From assembly GCF_003265325.1 (NCBI RefSeq), contig NZ_QGNX01000001.1, positions 868,001-932,000 on the forward strand: a stretch of 64,000 bases of DNA, written 5' to 3'. How positions within the stretch are numbered: position 1 is the first letter of the stretch; every line of letters starts with the position of its first letter. The notes beneath the pieces are model-generated. The model worked only from the letters and a program-made list of their open reading frames with translations. It was not told where the DNA came from and ran no database searches. The DNA is from Oceanibium sediminis (GTDB lineage Bacteria; Pseudomonadota; Alphaproteobacteria; Rhodobacterales; Rhodobacteraceae). This document shows, piece by piece, positions 16,368 through 25,654 of this stretch. The translations under genes were made by a program, and so were the position numbers.

Positions 16368-17915
16368 ATGCAGCAGCCCCAGACCGCCCCGCCGAACATC
16401 CTTCTGTTCATGGTCGATCAGCTGACCGCGCGGGTGCTGTCGGCCTATGGCGGGCAGGTCTGCAAGACCCCGAACATCGACCGTCTGGCGGCGCGGGGGG
16501 CAGTGTTCGAAACCGCCTACTGCCCCTATCCACTGTGCGCCCCGTCGCGTTTCGCGATGATGTCGGGGCGGCGGGCCTCCGCCATCGGGGCGTGGGACAA
16601 CGGGGCGGAGTTCCCCGCCTCGGTTCCCACGTTCGCGCATTACCTGCGGGGGCTTGGCTACTACACCTGCATTTCCGGCAAGATGCATTTCGTCGGCCCC
16701 GACCAGATGCACGGATTCGAAGAACGCCTGACGACCGAAATCTACCCCAGCGACTTTTCCTGGACCCCCGCCCCGGCGGAAGTGGCGGCTCAGGATCGCT
16801 TCGGCGCGGGTGTGTCGACCGTGGAAACGGTGCTGGACGCGGGGCCGATGGCGCGCACGATGCAGATCGACTACGACGAGGACGTGGTCCACCGCGCCGA
16901 GCGCGAGATCTATGCCCGTGCGCGGGGTGAGGATCGGCGGCCCTTCCTGCTGACCGTCTCGCTCACCCAGCCCCATGATCCTTACGTCACCACGCAGGAA
17001 TGGTGGGACCTGTACGAGGGGGCCGAGATCGACCCGCCCCGCGTGCCGCCGATCCCGCTGGCGGCGCGCGACCCGCATTCGGCGATGCTGCATCACCATT
17101 ACGGTCAGGACCGGGTGGAGATTGACGCCGCCGCGACACTGGCCGCGCGGCGGGCGTATTACGGCATGACCGCGCATATCGATGCCCTGTTCGGTCGGCT
17201 GGTCGCGGCGCTGGATGCCTGCGGGATGGGGGAGGATACGGTTGTCGTCTTCGCCTCGGACCATGGGGACATGATGGGTGAGCGGGGGATGTGGTTCAAG
17301 AAAACGCTGTTCGACCCGGCGATCCACGTACCGCTGGTCATGGCAGGCCCCGGTATCACGCATGGCCGCGTCGATGTGCCTGTGTCCCTTCTGGACCTGT
17401 TGCCGACCTTCGTCGACCTGGCCGGCGCGCCGGAGGGGACGCTGTGCACGCCCTGCGACGGGGCCAGCCTGTTGCCCCTGCTGAACGGCGGACGGGATCA
17501 CCCCCCGGTCATGGTCGAGCATCTGGACGGGGGCACCGACGCACCCCGCGTGATGCTGCGCGACGGCGCGCTGAAGCTGGTGTTGTCGGAGGCCTACCCG
17601 CCAATGCTGTTCGATCTGGGCAACGACCCGGAGGAGTTGGTGAACCTTGCCGATGATCCTGCGTGGGCGGATGACCTGGCCCGGCTGACGGCGCAGGCCT
17701 CGGCCATCTGGGACCTGCCCGGCCTGGCCGAGGAAAAGCGCCTGAACCAGACCGCGCGTACGGTGGTGAACCGGGCGCTGCAAAAGGGCAAGGTGCTGCC
17801 CTGGGACTACGTGCCCGGGCGGCTGGGGCAGGACGCCTATTACGTGCGCAGCGGCGATGTCTTCCCGGAGGTGGAGCGCCGCCGCTACCTGCCGCTGGCC
17901 GGTCGCAAGCCCTGA
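16368..17915 (+). CDS. betC: Sulfatase, choline-sulfatase-like
   Basis: A 515-residue type I sulfatase. The formylglycine-generating Cys is C57 in C-A-P-S-R (57-61). N-terminal metal ligands are in FMVDQL, and C-terminal metal ligands lie in VFASDHGDMMGERG, followed by MWFKKTLFDPAIHVPL. The tail (WDYVPGRLGQDAYYVRSGD) resembles the choline-sulfatase C-terminal domain. It would release choline and sulfate from choline-O-sulfate. ATG 16368 has GGAG upstream; earlier in-frame codons are antisense to the GntR gene. No betA/betB is nearby, so the substrate remains an inference. No Sec signal peptide is seen, consistent with a cytoplasmic choline-sulfatase. Confidence 0.8.
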   Translation: MQQPQTAPPNILLFMVDQLTARVLSAYGGQVCKTPNIDRLAARGAVFETAYCPYPLCAPSRFAMMSGRRASAIGAWDNGAEFPASVPTFAHYLRGLGYYTCISGKMHFVGPDQMHGFEERLTTEIYPSDFSWTPAPAEVAAQDRFGAGVSTVETVLDAGPMARTMQIDYDEDVVHRAEREIYARARGEDRRPFLLTVSLTQPHDPYVTTQEWWDLYEGAEIDPPRVPPIPLAARDPHSAMLHHHYGQDRVEIDAAATLAARRAYYGMTAHIDALFGRLVAALDACGMGEDTVVVFASDHGDMMGERGMWFKKTLFDPAIHVPLVMAGPGITHGRVDVPVSLLDLLPTFVDLAGAPEGTLCTPCDGASLLPLLNGGRDHPPVMVEHLDGGTDAPRVMLRDGALKLVLSEAYPPMLFDLGNDPEELVNLADDPAWADDLARLTAQASAIWDLPGLAEEKRLNQTARTVVNRALQKGKVLPWDYVPGRLGQDAYYVRSGDVFPEVERRRYLPLAGRKP

Positions 17916-17922
17916 CGCGGGC

Positions 17923-18645
17923 TCAGGGTTTCAGGGCGACGGCGGACAGCGCCCTGTAGCTGGGCAGGGCGGCATCGGCGACCGTTTGCAGATGCGCGGG
18001 CAACTCCGGCAGGGGGCCTTCGGCGGCGTCGAACCCGGTGGAGCGGTGGACCGCGCCGTACCAGTGTTTCGCCCAGACCCCGTCACTGTCGCGCGGCCCG
18101 GCGGGCCAGTGCAGCATCGCCGGATCGAAGGGCAGGTCGATGGCGGCGCACAGGGCGCGCAGCATCGCCTCGGGCTGTTTGCGGATGTCGGTGCTGTCGA
18201 TCACCACGGGGGGCTTCCCTCGGGCTGCCGAGACCTCCTCGAAGATCTGCGCCTGTTGCCAGAAGCCCAGGTCGTCCAGCGTCGGGTTTTCGTTCTTGCG
18301 GTGGTAGCTGGCGACCACCCGCGCGGGGTGGCGGATCAGGAAGACATGGCGCACGGCGCTGAACCAGTCCCGGTCGATGCCCGGCAGCATGTGATGCGTC
18401 ATGTGCTTCTGGTAGAAGTGCGCCTTGCCCCCCGGCGCGGGCCCCGCGCAGGTCCGCGCGACCACGTCGGGGTCGGATTCATGGGCGGCGATGATCTCCG
18501 CCGCCAGGGGGTGCGTGGCACCCGTGGCCTTCAGGTAGGCGGCGTAGAAGGGTTCGTCCCAGGTGGCGGTGTCGCCGCGCGCGCCAAAGGAATACATCAT
18601 CGCGGTCGACAGGTTGCGTGGCCCGGACCACATGGCAATGTTCAT
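17923..18645 (-). CDS. Sulfotransferase-family P-loop protein
   Basis: A 240-residue protein with the PAPS-binding loop SGPRNLSTAMMYSFGARGD at residues 7-25 and a 3'-phosphate binding segment VFLIRHPARVVASYHRK near 100-116. This is the short bacterial sulfotransferase-like type; catalysis on a small-molecule acceptor is assumed but not shown. It is often mis-annotated as an aminotransferase. It ends 7 nt from the convergent sulfatase gene and follows the enolase-superfamily gene by 18 nt, so it is probably co-transcribed with that gene. Confidence 0.75.
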   Translation of the reverse strand: MNIAMWSGPRNLSTAMMYSFGARGDTATWDEPFYAAYLKATGATHPLAAEIIAAHESDPDVVARTCAGPAPGGKAHFYQKHMTHHMLPGIDRDWFSAVRHVFLIRHPARVVASYHRKNENPTLDDLGFWQQAQIFEEVSAARGKPPVVIDSTDIRKQPEAMLRALCAAIDLPFDPAMLHWPAGPRDSDGVWAKHWYGAVHRSTGFDAAEGPLPELPAHLQTVADAALPSYRALSAVALKP

Positions 18646-18663
18646 GTTCAGGGGTCCTTGAGT

Positions 18664-19764
18664 TCAGATCGAAAGCACTGGCGCGCCGAGGGTATCGGCG
18701 ATGGGCGTCACGCCGAGGCCCGGCATGTCCGAGGCGCTCATGCAGCCCGCCACCCGGCGTGGCGCGCCTTCCGCAATATCCACGGTGACGTAGGAATTGA
18801 AGTCCGTGGCCGAGAAGCAGAACTCCTCGGGCGTGGAGGCGGCCAGATGCGCGATGGCGGCGGTGACGATATCCCCGCCCCAGGTATCCTCGATCGTCAT
18901 CGGGATGCCCGCGTCGATGCAAAGGTCGCGCATCAGCCGCGCCTTGGTCAGCCCGCCCACCTTGGAGATTTTCAGGTTGATCACGTCCATCGCCCCGTCG
19001 GCGATGGCCTGCGTCAGGCTGGCGGTATCTGTGATGACCTCGTCCAGCACGAAGGGTAGCGCGGTGCGCCCGCGCGTGACAAGGCATTCGGCATAGGTCG
19101 GGCAGGGCTGCTCGATATAGACGTCGATGTCGCTGACGGCGTTCACCACTCGGGCGGCTTCGTGCATGGTCCAGCCGGTGTTGGCGTCCGCGACAAGGAT
19201 ATCGCCGGGGCGCATTTCGGCGGCGCACAGGCGAATGCGTTCGATATCGCTGTCGGCGTCCGCGCCCACCTTCAGCTGGAACTTGGTGTAGCCCTCGTCC
19301 CGGTAGCCGGCGACATTGGCGGCCATGGCGGCAGGCTCGATCTGGCTGATCGCGCGGTAAAGCTGCACCTCGTCCTGCGCCCGCCCGCCCAGAAGCTGGC
19401 AGACCGGCAGCCCAGTCGCCTTGCCCAGGATGTCCCAGCAGGCCACGTCGATCGCCGCCTTGACGTAGGCATGGCCGCGCAGCACCGCGTCCATGTGCCG
19501 GTTCAGGATATCGAGGTTGCGCGGGTCCAGCCCGATGACCGAGGGGGCCAGTTCCGCCAGCCCGGCGCGCACACCCCCCGCATAGGCGGGTAGATAGGCC
19601 GAGCCGAGCGGGCAGCATTCGCCGTAGCCGGTCAGCCCGGCGTCGGTCTGAACCTCGACCACGGTGGTGTCGAACACCTCGACGTAGTTGCCGTTGGACC
19701 AGCTGTAGCGGCCCTCTTTCAGGGGCAGGTCGACCTGGTAGGCGCGGATCGCGGTGATCTTCAT
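18664..19764 (-). CDS. Enolase-superfamily enzyme (mandelate racemase/MLE group), hydroxyproline dehydratase or epimerase-like
   Basis: A 366-residue enzyme with an N-terminal capping domain ([12 protein letters not shown] loop) and a TIM barrel. KFQLKVG provides the Lys-x-Lys base, [13 protein letters not shown] and VLDEV supply the three metal carboxylates, and [11 protein letters not shown] supplies the second catalytic Lys. The pattern with [16 protein letters not shown] resembles cis-3-hydroxy-L-proline dehydratase and 4-hydroxyproline-betaine epimerase as I remember those families. The nearby OCD-like reductase and racemase-like gene support imino-acid catabolism. Muconate cycloisomerase or dipeptide epimerase is less likely. 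Confidence 0.75.
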   Translation of the reverse strand: MKITAIRAYQVDLPLKEGRYSWSNGNYVEVFDTTVVEVQTDAGLTGYGECCPLGSAYLPAYAGGVRAGLAELAPSVIGLDPRNLDILNRHMDAVLRGHAYVKAAIDVACWDILGKATGLPVCQLLGGRAQDEVQLYRAISQIEPAAMAANVAGYRDEGYTKFQLKVGADADSDIERIRLCAAEMRPGDILVADANTGWTMHEAARVVNAVSDIDVYIEQPCPTYAECLVTRGRTALPFVLDEVITDTASLTQAIADGAMDVINLKISKVGGLTKARLMRDLCIDAGIPMTIEDTWGGDIVTAAIAHLAASTPEEFCFSATDFNSYVTVDIAEGAPRRVAGCMSASDMPGLGVTPIADTLGAPVLSI

Positions 19765-19966
19765 GGTGGAGCTCCTTCCGGGGCGCTGGCGCGGTTACGG
19801 GCCGGCGACCCTGTTCCGATCCGCCATGCTTGCCCCGGGCCCGGGTGAATTGCAATGTTCAGGCGGGTGCGCCGACCGCAATAGGCCTTGCGTGCGCCGC
19901 GGGGCTTCGCCCACACTCACGACGGGTCCGCCGCCGGGCCGCTTGCGCGAAGAAGGAGCAGAAGGG

Positions 19967-20770
19967 ATGAGCGAGGACGCCGATGCCATCCGCCACTGGT
20001 GGCGCACCGCGATCATCGACATGGCGCCGGGGCGTATCGCCTTTCGCGGCCACCCGATAGAGGAGTTGATCGGCACCGTCGGTTTCGCCGAGATGGTCTG
20101 GCTGATGACACGGGGCGAGCTGCCGAGCCCCGCGCAGGCCGCGCTGCTAGAATGCGCGCTGGTCGCCGGGGTGGATCACGGGCCGCAGGCGCCCTCCATC
20201 GCCGCGGCGAGGATGGCGGCGACCTGCGGCGTCGGGCTGAACAACGTCATGGCGACCGGGATCAACATGCTGGGCGACGTGCACGGCGGCGCGGGCGAGC
20301 AATGCGCCGCCCTCTATTACGACATCGCGACGCGGATCGGCGACGGCGCGGCGCTTCGCCCGGCGGTGGTGGCGGGGCTGGACGCATGGCGTGCGCGCCA
20401 TGGCAGGATCGTGTCCGGCTTCGGCCACCGCTTCCACAAGCCCGAGGATCCCCGCGCCCCGCGCCTGATGGCGCTGGTCCGCGCCGCGGCGGAGCAGGGC
20501 ACCGTCCCCGGCCATTTCGCGGATATCGCCGAGGCCGTCCAGGCCGAGATCGGCCGTGAGCGCGCCAGCCCCATCGCGATGAACATCGACGGCGCGACGG
20601 CGGTGATCTTCTGCGAGCTGGGCTTCCCCGCCCCCCTGTCGCGCGGCCTGTTCTGCCTGTCGCGCGCGGTCGGCATCCTCGCCCACGGCTGGGAGCAGAT
20701 GCAGCAGGGCGGCCGGAACAAGGGCCCGATGCCGCCCCGCTTCCTGCCCGAGTACGACTCCGACGCCTGA
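19967..20770 (+). CDS. Citryl-CoA lyase/citrate synthase-like protein (short)
   Basis: A 267-residue protein, far shorter than citrate synthase (about 370-430). It covers the core: ADHG-like segment AGVDHGPQAPS, GDVHGGAGEQC and GFGHRFHKPEDPRAPRL, the last matching the citrate-synthase His/Asp region GHRVYKxxDPR. It resembles stand-alone citryl-CoA lyases or the lyase part of ATP-citrate lyase. ATG 19967 has AAGGAG upstream and begins MSEDADAIRHWW. It is divergent from the enolase-superfamily gene across a 202-bp gap. The physiological acyl-CoA substrate is unknown. Confidence 0.72.
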   Translation: MSEDADAIRHWWRTAIIDMAPGRIAFRGHPIEELIGTVGFAEMVWLMTRGELPSPAQAALLECALVAGVDHGPQAPSIAAARMAATCGVGLNNVMATGINMLGDVHGGAGEQCAALYYDIATRIGDGAALRPAVVAGLDAWRARHGRIVSGFGHRFHKPEDPRAPRLMALVRAAAEQGTVPGHFADIAEAVQAEIGRERASPIAMNIDGATAVIFCELGFPAPLSRGLFCLSRAVGILAHGWEQMQQGGRNKGPMPPRFLPEYDSDA

Positions 20771-20864
20771 GGCGCAGGGCGCAGGGCCTGATAGGCAGCG
20801 CGCTATTGCGCGACTTGCAGACCTCGCACTACGGTGACGGTGTCAACATCGTCCGGGGGACCCC

Positions 20865-21902
20865 ATGAAGTCGATCGTGATCCACGCCGCCAGGGACCTG
20901 CGGATCGAAGAGGCGGCAACCCCGGTTCCGCCTCCGGGCCCGGGCGAGGTACGGATCGCCATGGCCACCGGCGGCATCTGCGGCTCGGACCTGCATTATT
21001 ACAACCACGGCGGCTTCGGCACCGTGCGCCTGAGGGAGCCGATGATCCTCGGCCACGAGGTGTCGGGCCATGTCACCGCGCTGGGCGAAGGGGTCAGCGG
21101 GCTGTCCGAGGGGCAGCTTGTCGCCATCTCGCCCTCCCGCCCCTGCGGGGATTGCCGGTTCTGCAACGAGGGCATGTTCAACCAGTGCCTGAACATGCGC
21201 TTCTACGGCTCGGCCATGCCCTTCCCGCATATCCAGGGCGCGTTCCGCCAGGTGCTGATCGCCAGCGCCAGCCAATGCGCCCCCGCCGACGGGCTGTCCC
21301 CGGGCGAGGCGGCCATGGCCGAGCCGCTGGCGGTCTGCCTGCACGCCGCGCGCCGCGCGGGCGGGATGCTGGGCAAGGCGGTGCTGGTGACGGGCTGCGG
21401 GCCGATCGGCATCCTGTCGATCCTTGCCGCGCGCCGCGCCGGGGCGGACCTGGTGGTGGCGACGGACCTGAGCGATTTCACGCTCGACATGGCCAAGCGG
21501 GTCGGCGCGGACGAGGTCATCAACACCGGCACGACCCCCGACGGGCTTGGCCGGTTCTCGGCCGACAAGGGCAGCTTCGATGTGCTGTTCGAATGTTCCG
21601 GCGCAGCCCCCGCGCTGGCCGGGGCGGTACCGGCGATGCGCCCGGGCGGAACGATCATGCAGCTTGGCCTTGGCGGGGACATGACCTTGCCGATGCAGGC
21701 GATGACGGCGAAGGAACTGGCGATCAAGGGATCGTTCCGCTTTCACGAGGAGTTCTTCACCGGTGTCAGCCTGATGCAGAAGGGCCTGATCGACGTGCGC
21801 CCGCTGATCACCCAGACCTTCGCGCTGGACGACGCGGTAGAGGCGTTTCAAACCGCCGGGGACCGCACACGCGCGGTCAAGGCGCAGATCAGCTTCGCCT
21901 GA
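20865..21902 (+). CDS. idnD: Zinc-dependent alcohol/polyol dehydrogenase, L-idonate 5-dehydrogenase type
   Basis: A 345-residue MDR protein. Catalytic zinc ligands are in GGICGSDLHYYNHGG and GHEVSG, the structural zinc cluster is CGDCRFCNEGMFNQC, and the Rossmann segment is VLVTGCGPIGILS. The SDLHYYNHGGFGTVRL and NQCLNMRFYGSAM signatures are typical of IdnD, which oxidises L-idonate to 5-keto-D-gluconate. No kinase or idonate transporter is adjacent, so another polyol acid is possible. It lies 94 bp after the citryl-CoA-lyase-like gene and 7 nt from the convergent AbrB-type gene. Confidence 0.85.
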   Translation: MKSIVIHAARDLRIEEAATPVPPPGPGEVRIAMATGGICGSDLHYYNHGGFGTVRLREPMILGHEVSGHVTALGEGVSGLSEGQLVAISPSRPCGDCRFCNEGMFNQCLNMRFYGSAMPFPHIQGAFRQVLIASASQCAPADGLSPGEAAMAEPLAVCLHAARRAGGMLGKAVLVTGCGPIGILSILAARRAGADLVVATDLSDFTLDMAKRVGADEVINTGTTPDGLGRFSADKGSFDVLFECSGAAPALAGAVPAMRPGGTIMQLGLGGDMTLPMQAMTAKELAIKGSFRFHEEFFTGVSLMQKGLIDVRPLITQTFALDDAVEAFQTAGDRTRAVKAQISFA

Positions 21903-21909
21903 GGGGCGG

Positions 21910-22971
21910 CTACATCCGGGGCCGGCTGATCCGCCCGCGCAGGGCGCGGACGACAAGCGGCGCGCAGGTGATGACCAGGATCACGCGCGTCAGGTGGTGC
22001 ACGATCACGTAGCCAAGGTCCGCCCCGGTCACGATGGCTAGGATGGTCATTTCCGCCTGACCGCCCGGCGCGAAGGCGAGGAAACCGTTCAGCGGTTCGG
22101 TCAGCCCGAGGAGCACCACGATTTCGGTGAACACGGCGGCCAGCGCGGCCAGCAGCAGCACGTAGACGACGCCCGCCAGCACGTCGCGGCGCACCTCCAG
22201 CAGGGTGACGCCGACATAGCCGACGCCGATGCCCAGCCCGATCATGAACTGCGCTGTCAGGATCGCCTCGGCCGGGGGGCGGAACTGGATCACGCCCGAC
22301 AGGCTCAGCACCACGGTCGCGATCATCGGCCCCAGGATCGAGGCGCCGAACAGGCCGACCCGCTCGGCCCCCTTCCAGCCGATCAGCGCGGCCAGCACCA
22401 TGTAGCCGAGCTGGTCCAGCGGAAGCGAGGCCGCCGGCGCGCCGATGGGGTTGGCCAGCTCCACCCCGAAGCCCTGGATCAGAATGATGGGCGCGACGGT
22501 GACGATGATCAGCACCCGCGTCGCGTGGATCAGCGACAGCGCGCGCAGGTCCCCGCCCGCCTCGTGGCCGAAGATCACCATGTCCTGCAACCCGCCGGGC
22601 ATCGCCGCGTACCAGGACGTCGCGAAATCGAAGCGGTAGACCTTGTAGAACAGCGGCACGCCCACGCAGGCGATGGCCGCGATATAGATCGGCACCAAAA
22701 GGACGGAGGCCGCCATCTGCGGCAGTTGCGACACCACCTCGGGTGTGATGGAGGACCCGACGGCCACCCCGAGGATCGTGCGCGCCGCCACCTGGACCTG
22801 GCCCAGCCCGGCCAGCGGTGCGCGCAGCAGCGCGGCCAGCAGGCAGGCCACCATCGGGCCGAACAGGAAGGGCAGCGGAATCGCCGCCGCCCAGAAGCTG
22901 ACCGTGCCGATCCCGGCGATGACCAGGGTCAGAAGACGGCGTTGTCTCAGCGAAGGGGCAGGGCGCGACAT
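21910..22971 (-). CDS. AbrB-family (AbrB duplication domain) integral membrane protein
   Basis: A 353-residue membrane protein with about ten hydrophobic segments in two similar halves, each with a glycine/proline-rich loop (PLPFLFGPMVACLLAALLR early, AFAPGGQAEMTILAI late; also SWYAAMPGGLQDMVIFG). This is the membrane AbrB family, named after a regulator but transporter-like. It has no link to the DNA-binding AbrB domain. ATG 22971 is chosen because the longer frame is antisense to the CoA-transferase leader. Function unknown; possibly carboxylate or ammonia-related export. Confidence 0.8.
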   Translation of the reverse strand: MSRPAPSLRQRRLLTLVIAGIGTVSFWAAAIPLPFLFGPMVACLLAALLRAPLAGLGQVQVAARTILGVAVGSSITPEVVSQLPQMAASVLLVPIYIAAIACVGVPLFYKVYRFDFATSWYAAMPGGLQDMVIFGHEAGGDLRALSLIHATRVLIIVTVAPIILIQGFGVELANPIGAPAASLPLDQLGYMVLAALIGWKGAERVGLFGASILGPMIATVVLSLSGVIQFRPPAEAILTAQFMIGLGIGVGYVGVTLLEVRRDVLAGVVYVLLLAALAAVFTEIVVLLGLTEPLNGFLAFAPGGQAEMTILAIVTGADLGYVIVHHLTRVILVITCAPLVVRALRGRISRPRM

Positions 22972-23113
22972 GACGGGCTCAACACTTGGCGTTCCTGCCC
23001 GTCTATGCACAATGTCCTTCATTGGCAAGCTGACCGGGCCGGGGACGATTCCGCCGCGCGCCCCCGGTCGGCGTCCGCGCCCGCCCCGCAACCTGATGTC
23101 AGGAGCCTTCCCC

Positions 23114-24310
23114 ATGCCAGATTCGATGCCCCTTGCCGGCCTGCGCGTGCTCGATTTCGGCCACACGGTCATGGGCCCGACGGCGGGGCTGGTGCTGGCC
23201 GACCTCGGGGCCGAGGTGATCCGGGTGGAGCCGGCGGGCGCGGGCGATCCGACGCGCCGCCTGAAGGGGTTCGGCACCGGGTATTTCCCGTTCTACAACC
23301 GCAACAAGCAATCCGTCGCGCTGGACCTGAAGGACCCGCGCGGCCTGGCGCTTGCGCGGCAGCTGGTGGGCACGGCCGATGTCCTGATCGAGAATTTCGG
23401 CCCCGGCACCATGGCGCGGCTCGGGCTCGATCACGAAACCCTGTCCGCCGCGCATCCGGGCCTTGTCTACCTGTCGCTGAAGGGCTTCCTTCCCGGCCCC
23501 TACGAGGACCGCGTCGCGCTGGACGAGGTGGTGCAGATGATGAGCGGGCTGGCCTACATGACCGGCCCGCCGGGCCAGCCGCTGCGCGCGGGCGCGTCGG
23601 TGATCGACGTTCTGGGCGGGGTGTTCGGCGTGATCGGCGTTCTTGCCGCCCTGCGGGAGCGGGACGCGACCGGACGCGGCCAGCTGGTGAAATCCGCGCT
23701 GTTCGAGTCGGCGATGTTCCTGATGGGCCAACATCTTGCGACGGCAGCGATCTCGGGCGCGCCGGTGCCGCCGATGCCGGCGCGCGTCTCGGCCTGGGCG
23801 ATCTATGACCAGTTCGACACGAAGGACGGCGCGCGGGTGTTCCTCGGCATCACCTCGGACCGGCACTGGGCCCGGTTCTGCGAGGTTTTCGCCCGGCCCG
23901 ACCTGGCCGCCGACCCGGCGCTGTCCACCAACAACGCGCGTATATCCGCCCGCCCCCGGCTGCTGCCTGAGGTGGCGGCGCTGCTGTCCGCCCTGCCGCT
24001 GGCGGAGGTCAGCGCGAAGGCCATCGCCGCGGCCCTGCCTTTCGCCCATATCGCCCGGCCCGAGGATCTGTTCGACGATCCGCACCTGTTGGCCGGGGGG
24101 CGTCTGCTGGACACCGTGCTGCCCGCCGGCCTGCATGCGCTGCTGCCCGCGCTGCCGCTGGAAATGGCCGGGCGAAAGACGGCGCTGCACACTTCGCCCC
24201 CCGCCGCGGGCGCCGACACGGCGCTGCACATGCGCGACCTCGGCTACTCTGAGCAGGACATCGCCGCGCTGGCAGAGGCGGGCGTCGTGATGCTGGCGGA
24301 ACGCCCGTAG
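23114..24310 (+). CDS. Class III (CaiB/BaiF) CoA transferase
   Basis: A 398-residue enzyme. It starts with the family signature LAGLRVLDFGHTVMGPTAGLVLADLGAEVIRVEP and carries the RNKQSVALDLKDPRG and LIENFGPGTMARLGLD segments. The catalytic Asp should be in VALDEVVQMMSGL, near residue 140. It moves CoA between carboxylates, but donor and acceptor cannot be inferred. AGGAG is centred 8 nt before ATG 23114. It is divergent from the AbrB-type membrane gene, and a perfect convergent hairpin ends it. Confidence 0.88.
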   Translation: MPDSMPLAGLRVLDFGHTVMGPTAGLVLADLGAEVIRVEPAGAGDPTRRLKGFGTGYFPFYNRNKQSVALDLKDPRGLALARQLVGTADVLIENFGPGTMARLGLDHETLSAAHPGLVYLSLKGFLPGPYEDRVALDEVVQMMSGLAYMTGPPGQPLRAGASVIDVLGGVFGVIGVLAALRERDATGRGQLVKSALFESAMFLMGQHLATAAISGAPVPPMPARVSAWAIYDQFDTKDGARVFLGITSDRHWARFCEVFARPDLAADPALSTNNARISARPRLLPEVAALLSALPLAEVSAKAIAAALPFAHIARPEDLFDDPHLLAGGRLLDTVLPAGLHALLPALPLEMAGRKTALHTSPPAAGADTALHMRDLGYSEQDIAALAEAGVVMLAERP

Positions 24311-24333
24311 GGTGGGTTTCTCCAACCCACCCT
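24309..24333. terminator. Bidirectional hairpin between CoA transferase and xylA
   Basis: AGGGTGGGTT (24309-24318) and AACCCACCCT (24324-24333) form a perfect 10-bp stem with a 5-nt loop, overlapping the CoA-transferase stop. It sits in the 39-bp convergent gap, so it can serve both transcripts. No long T-run is present on either strand. Confidence 0.75.
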
Positions 24334-24349
24334 TACTGTCGCCGGGGCG

Positions 24350-25654
24350 TCACACGAAGCGGGACACCCAGTTTTCCAGCCGTTCCTGGCGGCCCGACAC
24401 CGGGGTGGGGTTGAGGCCCTTGGCCAGAACCTCCGCCGCGATGCCTTCCAGCGTACCGCCTGACAGCATGGCTCGGGCCGCGTCCTTGTCCCAGCCCGCG
24501 TAGCGCTGGGTGCGGGCCTGTTCCAGCCCGCCATCCTCCAGCATCGCTGCGGCGGCCTTCAGCCCGCGCGCGCAGATGTCCATCGCCCCCGCGTGGGCGG
24601 CGACCAGGTCCGCCGGGTCCAGCGACTGGCGGCGCAACTTCGCGTCGAAGTTCGTGCCGCCGGTGGTGAAACCGCCCGCCTTCAGCACCTCGTAATAGGC
24701 CAGCGCGACTTCCGGCACGTTGTTGGGGAACTGGTCCGTGTCCCAGCCCGACTGGTAGTCGTTCCGGTTCATGTCGATCGACCCGAGGATGCCGAGGGAC
24801 GCCGCCAGCGCCAGTTCATGCTCGAAGGAATGCCCGGCAAGGATCGCATGGCCTTGTTCGATGTTGACCTTCACCTCGCCCTCAAGCCCGAAGTCCTTGA
24901 GGAAGCCGTAGACGGTGGCGACGTCGTAGTCGTACTGGTGCTTGGTCGGCTCCTGCGGTTTCGGCTCGATCAGAATGGTGCCGGGAAAGCCGATCTTCTT
25001 CGCGTAATCGACAACCATGCACAGGAACCGGCCCGCCTGCTCGCGCTCGCGCTTGAGATCGGTGTTGAGCAGCGTCTCGTACCCCTCGCGCCCGCCCCAG
25101 AGTACGTAGTTCTCGCCCCCCAGCCGGTGGGTGGCGTCGAGGCAGGCCTTCACCGTCGCGGCGGCGAAGGCGAAAACGTCGGGGTCGGGGTTGGTCGCGG
25201 CCCCGGCCATGTAGCGACGGTGGGAGAACAGGTTCGCCGTGCCCCACAGAAGTTTCGGGCCGCCGGCCTCCATCTTTTGCGCGAAATAGTCGGTGATTTC
25301 CTCAAGGTTGCGGGTGTTTTCGGCGAAATCCGCGCCCTCGGGGCGCACGTCGGCGTCGTGAAAGCAGAAGAAGGGGGTGCCGAGCAGGGCGAACATTTCA
25401 AAGGCGACGTCGGCCTTCAGCTTTGCCAGTTCCATCGTGTCGCCGAACCATGGGCGCTCGAAGGTCTGGCCGCCGAAGGGGTCTCCGCCGGGCCAGGCGA
25501 AGCTGTGCCAATAGGCGACGGCGAAGCGCAGGTGATCCTCCATCCGCTTGCCCATGAGGATCTCATCGGGGTCGTAGTGGCGATAGGCCAGGTCGGAGGT
25601 GCTGTCCGGCCCCTCGTATTTCAGCGGTTCGATCCCGGCGAAGAAGTCGGTCAT
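24350..25654 (-). CDS. xylA: Xylose isomerase
   Basis: A 434-residue class II xylose isomerase, close to the usual 435-440. Conserved segments include [12 protein letters not shown] (catalytic His and Asp), [18 protein letters not shown] and [19 protein letters not shown] (metal ligands). It converts D-xylose to D-xylulose in the cytoplasm with divalent metal. Its ATG overlaps the xylB stop (ATGA), so it is the last gene of xylFHGBA. Confidence 0.97.
   Translation of the reverse strand: MTDFFAGIEPLKYEGPDSTSDLAYRHYDPDEILMGKRMEDHLRFAVAYWHSFAWPGGDPFGGQTFERPWFGDTMELAKLKADVAFEMFALLGTPFFCFHDADVRPEGADFAENTRNLEEITDYFAQKMEAGGPKLLWGTANLFSHRRYMAGAATNPDPDVFAFAAATVKACLDATHRLGGENYVLWGGREGYETLLNTDLKREREQAGRFLCMVVDYAKKIGFPGTILIEPKPQEPTKHQYDYDVATVYGFLKDFGLEGEVKVNIEQGHAILAGHSFEHELALAASLGILGSIDMNRNDYQSGWDTDQFPNNVPEVALAYYEVLKAGGFTTGGTNFDAKLRRQSLDPADLVAAHAGAMDICARGLKAAAAMLEDGGLEQARTQRYAGWDKDAARAMLSGGTLEGIAAEVLAKGLNPTPVSGRQERLENWVSRFV

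Noticed and set aside
15525-17783. A single 752-residue fusion protein ending in the GntR regulator
   Set aside because: The upstream two-thirds is antisense to the sulfatase, and a normal 249-residue GntR protein begins at ATG 16274.
24309-24333. Insertion-sequence end or mobile repeat
   Set aside because: It is one perfect hairpin in a 39-bp convergent gap with no transposase or target duplication; a transcription end is simpler.
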